Assembly: GCA_041659605.1 (NCBI GenBank)
Contig: JBAZXW010000007.1
Span: 1 to 64,000, forward strand
DNA length: 64,000 nucleotides
Direction: 5' to 3'
Source of the DNA: Solimonas sp041659605
GTDB lineage: Bacteria > Pseudomonadota > Gammaproteobacteria > Nevskiales > Nevskiaceae
Part shown: one piece after another, positions 60,001 to 64,000 of the stretch
Layout: the number at the start of each line of letters is the position of its first letter
Position numbering within the stretch: position 1 is the stretch's first letter
Notes under the pieces: model-generated
Told to the model about the DNA's origin: nothing
Seen by the model: the letters and a program-made list of their open reading frames with translations, nothing else
Database searches by the model: none
Translations under genes and position numbers: made by a program

Positions 60001-60102
60001 GCCCTGCGGGCTGATACGCAAAACGCCGCCGGCGTCCGGTGGAGAAGGGTCTTGCCTCATCGGTGTCCAGTCTGCGATGCGCGCCACCGGAAGTCGATGC
60101 AT
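57055..60102 (-). CDS. Discoidin-domain six-hairpin glycosidase-like protein
   Basis: A 1015-residue protein. The N-terminal part is beta-rich (about 30-180, a carbohydrate-binding-like jelly roll) and is followed by a second beta-sandwich of F5/8 (discoidin) type (about 205-310: GWKPQAVDPAPWLQLDV, GFRIRTSTTGKRWT, LRYLRLELHDARVG). An (alpha/alpha)6 glycosidase-like barrel (about 570-900) contains RSWIRDGAVMAAALLR, EHDSHGQWLAL and NQWPEIAWRDPHTPGHLGDL. It resembles amylo-glucosidase-type barrels but I cannot name a GH family. Residues about 497-508 (PLDSRFRGNDGH) come from a hairpin repeat. The start at 60102 has an AAAGG 10 bases upstream; ATG 60060 is an alternative. It is the first gene of the pair with the GH94-type gene. 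Confidence 0.83.
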   Translation of the reverse strand: MHRLPVARIADWTPMRQDPSPPDAGGVLRISPQGWETAVSGQAELRLSDVGSRLGTALRLDVDFHGGGGFVVARRPQTWRASASYTVRFRLRGKASPHDLELKLVDASGRNVWRHVIRPHQPSPRWRRYEISSRLIEFAWGQSHGGTLKELGAIELAVVATDGAGGRGWLEIADLAIVDDDADAPLASASSAQPGRDAAQALTVTGWKPQAVDPAPWLQLDVTRARTFGGVIIEWDATAPANGFRIRTSTTGKRWTTRYATDRAGGARSYVALPGAKLRYLRLELHDARVGVRLGLQSFEFSRSPEAYWQHVAASEPRGAFPRWLLREQCLWTPIGTPQSRADALIDEDGRVEFALGSAMIEPMLWVGDRLYTWADVHVQPALKDGWMPQPSVRWQAAAWTLDIAAEATASGRLRLRYRLANRSGEALAARLFVLIRPFQVTPPWQHVGTLGGVAPIRRIVWRDGAVRIDGQGVVRGLNRGARFGAWRAAEGMQFMTQPLDSRFRGNDGHWQTDDPESYATGVLAFEMKTDAGASDEVLLSAASAPDQLADAAEPAFDWGCVVPTSMLAAAGDVADAIRASWTATAHILATRDGAALQPGPRRYRRSWIRDGAVMAAALLRMNHVDAVGEFIRWYAPQVRADGFVPCCVDTKGADPLVEHDSHGQWLALIADHQRFAPDTVLLDGLWPSIERTVGCIGGLLDETGLLPVSASHEGYLAQPVHAYWDDAWAVRGLRDMAALARCHGRTALAHRCDDLQRRIAEALFVSIAATRASKSLDFVPGSIEWADFDPTATANLITLLDLPPQLDRAVVEQTYTRYLADWRRKRRDEIDWANYTPYEVRIVGTLVRLGWRDAALELLRFLLADRRPPAWNQWPEIAWRDPHTPGHLGDLPHTWIAAEYVLALRSLFAYESETQGALIVAAGVDAAWLAGDGVRVQKLPTTRGALSYMLRRLDDATLQFELEPGIAGRVVLRPPLPGAIEAVDVNDGPALRFDRDAVTIDAGTSPLRIRIRTA
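58583..58600. repeat. Hairpin repeat inside the discoidin glycosidase gene
   Basis: TTCCCGC-GAAA-GCGGGAA, a perfect 7-bp stem within the motif GTCGTTCCCGCGAAAGCGGG, the widespread TTCCCGCTTTCGCGGGAA type repeat. It encodes SRFRGND in frame. Confidence 0.75.
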
Positions 60103-60177
60103 CGGTGCGCAGCCTTTGACGTCGGCGTCCGTCTCTGCTCAGCTTCAATCGTCCGCTGGAGCGGAGGGAAGGAAGGC

Positions 60178-60582
60178 ATGGATCTCTTGATCGGGTTGGT
60201 GATGGCGCTCGCGGTGGGTCTCTCGGCGTCCTGGTTCGGGTTGGATCGCGACCGCGCGCTGTATCCGGTCGTGATGATCGTCATCGCATCGTATTACGGG
60301 CTGTTTGCCCTGATTGGCGCCTCGACGCAGGTGCTGGTCATCGAACTGCTCGTCGGCGGTGTGTTCCTGGTCGCGTCCATCGCGGGGTTCAAGTCCAGCC
60401 TCTGGATTGTCGTGGGGGCGCTCGCCGCGCACGGGATCTTCGACGCCGTGCATCCCGGGCTGTACGCGAACCCCGGCGTGCCCGCCTGGTGGCCACGGTT
60501 CTGCCTGGCCTACGATGTCGCCGCCGCCTTCTATCTCGCCGTGCTGCTGATGCGTGCGCGCATCCGCAGTGCGGCCCGGTAG
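60178..60582 (+). CDS. Small multi-pass membrane protein of unknown function
   Basis: A 134-residue protein with four hydrophobic segments (about residues 2-20, 28-48, 55-85 and 112-128). Polar signatures are WFGLDRDRALYPVVMIVIAS, AHGIFDAVHPGLY and PGVPAWWPRFCLAYDV, the latter a conserved-looking His/Asp-containing stretch that could be functional. I do not recognise the family. A strong GGAAGG site precedes the ATG. It diverges from the glycosidase gene (75-base gap) and is followed by the GNAT gene 27 bases downstream. Confidence 0.75.
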   Translation: MDLLIGLVMALAVGLSASWFGLDRDRALYPVVMIVIASYYGLFALIGASTQVLVIELLVGGVFLVASIAGFKSSLWIVVGALAAHGIFDAVHPGLYANPGVPAWWPRFCLAYDVAAAFYLAVLLMRARIRSAAR

Positions 60583-60609
60583 ACGCGGTTCAGAGGCAGG
60601 AAACACCGC

Positions 60610-61065
60610 ATGGAAATCCGCGTCGACGATCTGCGCGGGCGACAGATCATTGCGTTGCTGCAGGAACACCTGGACGAGATGCATCGCATCTCGCCGCCGG
60701 AGAGCGTGCATGCGCTCGATCTTGAAGGTTTGCGCAAACCGGAAATCACGTTCTGGACCGCGTGGATCGGCGCCGAACTCGCCGGCTCCGGCGCACTCAA
60801 GGAGCTCGCCCCGGATCACGGCGAGATCAAGTCGATGCGCACTGCCGAGCCCTGCAAGCGACGGGGCGTGGCGGCGGCGATGCTGCGGCACATCCTCGAC
60901 GAGGCGATGCGTCGCGGCTACCAGCGCCTGAGCCTGGAAACCGGATCGCAGCCCCACTTCCTGCCCGCACGTACGCTCTACCAGTCCTACGGATTCCAGC
61001 CCTGCGGGCCGTTCGCGTCGTATGTCGATGATCCCAACAGCGTGTTCATGACCCGGGCGCTCTGA
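60610..61065 (+). CDS. GNAT-family N-acetyltransferase
   Basis: A 151-residue acetyltransferase of the GNAT superfamily, similar in style to PhnO/YjgM-like enzymes. The acetyl-CoA loop is KRRGVAAAMLRHILDEAMRR (R/Q-x-x-G-x-G/A type, about residues 83-102), and the later LETGSQPHFLPARTLYQSYG is typical of motif B. A small-molecule or protein substrate cannot be told. It is probably cotranscribed with the preceding membrane protein. Its end is followed by a paired inverted repeat. Confidence 0.87.
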   Translation: MEIRVDDLRGRQIIALLQEHLDEMHRISPPESVHALDLEGLRKPEITFWTAWIGAELAGSGALKELAPDHGEIKSMRTAEPCKRRGVAAAMLRHILDEAMRRGYQRLSLETGSQPHFLPARTLYQSYGFQPCGPFASYVDDPNSVFMTRAL

Positions 61066-61086
61066 ATCGCCGACTCGCTGAAGTCC

Positions 61087-61188
61087 CCGTTCGCCCCGAG
61101 TGCCGCGCCGTAAGGCGCGGTGTATCGAGGGGCCTGCGCGAGAGGAGGGCTCGATACGCCCGCATGCGGGCTACTCGACCCGAACGGC
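61087..61188. repeat. Pair of inverted copies of a CGTATCGAG-type repeat
   Basis: Two related copies of a repeat of the CGTTCG..CGAGT..GCGCGG..TATCGAG form stand in opposite orientation (61087-61131 and 61150-61188). Each has its own dyad: CCGCGCC-GTAA-GGCGCGG (61103-61120) and GCCCGCATGCGGGC (61158-61171). Together they fill most of the GNAT-serine hydrolase gap and may form a large cruciform or terminator. Confidence 0.7.
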
Positions 61189-61231
61189 AATGGCGATAGA
61201 CTGCCGCCCTCGACACTGCCGAGCCCGACCG

Positions 61232-62482
61232 ATGTTCCTGCGCTCCAACCGCGTCGCCGTCCCCCGCGACCTCGCCAGCGTCACCACCTACGATCCGCGC
61301 CGCGAGACCGCGCCGGCCGACGTCGGCCTCAAGGCCAACGCCACCGAGCGCATCTGGAAATCCGTGGAGGCGATGTACCGCAGCGGCCTGCATCCGGGCG
61401 TTGCGCTGACGGTGCGCCGCCATGGCAAGGTCATCCTCGATCGTGCAATCGGCCATGCGCGCGGCAACGCGCCGGGCGAGGACGGGCACGAGAAGCTGCT
61501 GCTGACGCCGGACACGCCGATCTGCCTGTTCTCCGCGTCCAAGGCGATCAGCGCGATGCTGGTCCACAAGCTCGCCGAGCAGGGCAAGCTGAACCTGGAC
61601 GATCGCGTCGCCGACTACCTGCCGGAGTACGGCAACCACGGCAAGGAGCAGACGACGCTGCGCCAGTTGCTCGCGCACCGCGGCGGCATTCCCGGCGTGC
61701 CGCTGAAAGACGTCGATCCGGCGCTGCTCAATGACTTCGACATCATCGTGCGCCTGCTCTGCGCGGCAAAGCCGAATGCGGCGCACGGTCGCCAGCAGTC
61801 CTACCACGCCGTCACCGCGGGCTATATCACCGGGGAGGTCGCGCGCCGCGTCAGCGGCCGTTCCCTGCCGGAGCTGCTGCGCACAGAACTGGCCGAGCCA
61901 CTCGGCTGCACCTATTTCCGCTATGGCCTGGCGCCAGAGCAGCGCGCAACCGCCGCGCTCAACGCCTTCACTGGTCCGCACCTGCCGGCGCCGCTGGCTT
62001 TCATCGCGCGCCGGGCGCTGTACGTCGATTTCGACGAACTGGCAGAACTGTCGAACGACGAGCGTTTCATGGACGCCGTCGTGCCGGCGGCGAACATCTA
62101 CACCACCGCCGACGAATCCTGCCGCTTCTACCAGATGCTGCTCGACGGCGGTGTGTGGAACGGCAAGCAGGTGTTCCAGCCCGAAACCATCGCCGACGCC
62201 GTGCGCCCCGCAGGTCCGATCCAGTTCGACCGCACGCTGATGGTCCCCGTGCGGTTCTCACCGGCCTTCGTGCTCGGCGAAAGGCCCTTTGGCCTCTACG
62301 GCGGTAACTGCCCCCACGCCTTCGGCCACCTCGGCTTCCTCAACATCGTCTGCTGGGCCGACCCCGATCGCGACATCTCCGTGGCGCTGCTCAACACCGG
62401 GAAGACCATCGCGCCGGATAGTCTGCTGGGGCTGGGGCGCGTCATTGCGACGATCGGGCAAGCGTGTCCTCGGGTGAAGTGA
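61232..62482 (+). CDS. Serine hydrolase of the beta-lactamase/EstB family
   Basis: A 416-residue class C beta-lactamase-like serine hydrolase (peptidase S12 fold). The SxxK active site is SASK in CLFSASKAISAMLVHKLAEQ (about residue 99), the Tyr motif is YHA in QQSYHAVTAGYI (about 190), and the third motif region is FGHLGFLN near 366 (HLG in place of KTG). It could be an esterase, D-aminopeptidase or lipid-A-type hydrolase. It has no signal peptide. The frame is open upstream, but the repeat region there makes the ATG at 61232 the best start. Gene is complete. Confidence 0.86.
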   Translation: MFLRSNRVAVPRDLASVTTYDPRRETAPADVGLKANATERIWKSVEAMYRSGLHPGVALTVRRHGKVILDRAIGHARGNAPGEDGHEKLLLTPDTPICLFSASKAISAMLVHKLAEQGKLNLDDRVADYLPEYGNHGKEQTTLRQLLAHRGGIPGVPLKDVDPALLNDFDIIVRLLCAAKPNAAHGRQQSYHAVTAGYITGEVARRVSGRSLPELLRTELAEPLGCTYFRYGLAPEQRATAALNAFTGPHLPAPLAFIARRALYVDFDELAELSNDERFMDAVVPAANIYTTADESCRFYQMLLDGGVWNGKQVFQPETIADAVRPAGPIQFDRTLMVPVRFSPAFVLGERPFGLYGGNCPHAFGHLGFLNIVCWADPDRDISVALLNTGKTIAPDSLLGLGRVIATIGQACPRVK

Positions 62483-62512
62483 CACAGGTGTTTACTGGTT
62501 CCCTCAAGATCA

Positions 62513-62836
62513 ATGAATCGATGGAACATCCCTGCGGAGCTTGAAGCGGAAGTGATGGCGCGCGACACCTGCTGTATCTACTGCGGCGTGGACTTCACGC
62601 CTGCAGGTCAGGGCCGGGGACGGCGCGCGTCGTGGGAGCACATCGTCAACGACGCGCGGATCATCACCCGAGAGAACATTGCTCGGTGCTGTATGTCATG
62701 TAATGCCAGCAAGGGAGCCAAAGAGCTACGAGACTGGCTCGAATCTCCGTATTGTCTACGCAAGGGGATCACTTCGCGGACTGTTTCCATGGTTGTCAAA
62801 GCGCAACTCGCACAGCTGACGTCGAACTGGGTCTAA
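62513..62836 (+). CDS. HNH endonuclease family protein
   Basis: A 107-residue HNH nuclease. The first zinc pair is CIYCG, the metal/catalytic core SWEHIVND has the H of the first HNH position, and the second pair CCMSCNASKG has the Asn and a helical tail. Relatives include McrA-like and phage or mobile nucleases. The coding style is visibly less GC-rich than its neighbours, and it lies between a housekeeping-like gene and an IS4-type element, so acquisition by transfer is likely. No partner methylase or restriction gene is visible. Confidence 0.82.
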   Translation: MNRWNIPAELEAEVMARDTCCIYCGVDFTPAGQGRGRRASWEHIVNDARIITRENIARCCMSCNASKGAKELRDWLESPYCLRKGITSRTVSMVVKAQLAQLTSNWV

Positions 62837-62844
62837 GTCGTGGT

Positions 62845-64000
62845 CTGCCCCTGAGGATTCCCCACATTTTCCCTTTGCAGATCTGCGCCTTGCGTCATAG
62901 GCTGCGGGAAAACGACGCGTGCACGGCGAGATTTGTTCCTCGTATCCGCCAAGATGCGAGGGCTCGCCGTGCACGCTCAGGGAGTATTGCAGAAGCTGTT
63001 TGGTGCCGCGCTGTCGCTGCTGGACGCGCGCAATGCCCGCAACCTGCTGACCGCCGTCGACGCCTGTTTGGCCGGGCGGCGCTTGGTCATGATGGAGTTG
63101 GCGCGACACTGGCCCGGCGCGATGCGCGTGGCGGCGCCGCTCAAGCGCCTGGATCGCCTGCTCGGCAATACGCACGTGCATGCGGTCCGGCACAAGATGT
63201 ACCACGCAGCCGCCGCTCTGCTGGTCCGCACGCACAATCCTGTTCTGATCGTCGATTGGAGCGAACTCAAATCCGACGGCCGCTGGAATCTGCTGCGCGC
63301 GGCACTGGCAGTGCGAGGACGATCGTTGACGATCTACGAAGAGGTCTACCCGCAGCGTCTGCTCAATGCGCGCAAAGCCCACGATGCTTTCCTCAAACGC
63401 CTGAAGGCGCTGCTCCCGGCGGATGTCTGCCCCATCGTCGTGACCGACGCCGGATTCAAAGTGCCGTGGTTCCGGACCGTCGAGAAGCTCGGCTGGCACT
63501 GGCTCGGACGCGTGCGCGGACACGTGGGTCTGCGTTCGCTGCGCCAGCCCCATGCCATATTCCGGCCCGCTCAGGCGCTGTACCGATTCGCCGATGCGAT
63601 GCCGCGCGCGCTGGGCGCCTACGCCCTCACCGAAAAGCACGCGCTGCGCTGTCGAATCGTGCTGCTCCGTCGTCCGCCCAAACAGCGACACCAGTCGCTG
63701 CGGCGGTCCTCGGGACGCGCACGCAGCGGAAAGGCGTCGAAGATGGCCCGGGCCGCGCGAGAGCCGTGGCTGCTTGCCCATGGCGAATCCCTCAACCGTT
63801 ACAGCCCGGCACAGATCACGCACTGGTACGCACTGCGCATGCAGATCGAATCGTCGTTCCGCGATTTGAAGTCGCATCGGTTCGGCTGTGCATTCGAGGA
63901 CACGCTCACCCGCAGCGCCGAACGGCTCGAGGTACTGCTGCTGATCCACATGCTCGCGACGCTCGTCGCCTGGCTGGCTGCTCTGGCTGCAATCGCACTG
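62845..64000 (+). mobile_element. IS4-family insertion sequence (left part)
   Basis: The transposase gene and about 110 bases upstream belong to one IS, cut by the window end. A plausible left end is the CTGCCCCTGAGGATTCCCCA stretch at 62845, with the gap to the transposase holding a GTGCACGGCGAG repeat and its inverted partner CTCGCCGTGCAC. The right end is outside, so the inverted repeats and target duplication cannot be checked. Confidence 0.6.
62954..64000 (+). CDS. IS4-family DDE transposase (5' part, runs off window)
   Basis: An open frame of 349 codons without a stop before the window end. DDE catalytic regions are visible: Asp in LIVDWSELKSDGRW (about residue 101), Asp in VVTDAGFKVPWF (about 160), and the IS4-family YREK-like signature YALRMQIESSFRDLKSHRFG (about 300-319) with the catalytic Glu. 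The C-terminus begins a hydrophobic stretch (LLLIHMLATLVAWLAALAAI), as in other IS4 transposases. The start could also be an upstream TTG in the same frame. It is intact as far as seen. Confidence 0.85.
   Translation, partial: MRGLAVHAQGVLQKLFGAALSLLDARNARNLLTAVDACLAGRRLVMMELARHWPGAMRVAAPLKRLDRLLGNTHVHAVRHKMYHAAAALLVRTHNPVLIVDWSELKSDGRWNLLRAALAVRGRSLTIYEEVYPQRLLNARKAHDAFLKRLKALLPADVCPIVVTDAGFKVPWFRTVEKLGWHWLGRVRGHVGLRSLRQPHAIFRPAQALYRFADAMPRALGAYALTEKHALRCRIVLLRRPPKQRHQSLRRSSGRARSGKASKMARAAREPWLLAHGESLNRYSPAQITHWYALRMQIESSFRDLKSHRFGCAFEDTLTRSAERLEVLLLIHMLATLVAWLAALAAIAL

Overview
The window is GC-rich (about two thirds G+C by eye), densely coded bacterial chromosome with gammaproteobacterial gene content. 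The cell-shape cluster, a complete Mla lipid-transport set, a Clp/Crp-like regulator, gatCAB beside mreB, and several families of palindromic intergenic repeats of the GTAGGAGCGGC, CGTAGGATGGGC and GTAGCCCGGG kind point to the Xanthomonadales/Nevskiales lineage. This placement is inference; no rRNA lies in the window.

Layout. 0.2-4 kb: a lone glycolate-oxidase-type iron-sulfur subunit (glcF), a DUF481 outer-membrane protein, a thioredoxin-fold ferredoxin and mltF. 4.1-9.5 kb: tRNA-Ser(CGA) with its terminator, a DUF1820 protein coupled to an MBL-fold hydrolase, and purL. 9.5-22.9 kb, all minus strand: an envelope supercluster transcribed from mreB downwards (mreB, mreC, mreD, mrdA, rodA, mltB, rlpA, dacA, lipB) followed by mlaFEDCB-mlaA. 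Many of its junctions are 4-base stop/start overlaps. 23-27.8 kb: gatCAB, hslO and a SET-domain gene, then a long palindrome and a Crp-family gene.

28.5-36.8 kb is the most unusual part. A hybrid histidine kinase overlaps, by a GTGA junction, a gene for a 1902-residue protein. That protein joins a cholesterol-oxidase-like GMC flavoenzyme, an alpha/beta hydrolase with Cys in the nucleophile position, and a PhoD-like metallophosphatase. A NarL/LuxR-type response regulator faces it from the other side. The promoter region upstream holds a Crp-like half-site pair abutting an 18-bp inverted repeat.

36.9-45 kb: a DUF1295/cyclopropane-synthase/periplasmic protein/thioredoxin-like group, purU, a LolA-like protein and a fatty acyl-CoA ligase. 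44.5-50.1 kb: a probable operon of an SMP-30-like protein, a penicillin-acylase-family lipoprotein and a PYROXD2-like oxidoreductase. 50.2-53.7 kb: a small unknown, a REC-EAL phosphodiesterase and an SbmA-like ABC protein whose nucleotide-binding motifs are all degenerate. 53.6-60.1 kb: two large tandem six-hairpin glycosidase-like proteins (GH94-type and discoidin-linked). 60.2-64 kb: a small membrane protein, a GNAT acetyltransferase, a serine hydrolase, an HNH endonuclease and an IS4-family transposase that runs off the end.

A recurrent theme is that palindromic repeats which normally sit between genes are found inside four unrelated coding sequences (purL, the penicillin acylase, the GH94 protein, the discoidin glycosidase). 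Each is read through in frame and adds roughly 10-60 residues. No intergenic stretch exceeds 300 bases.
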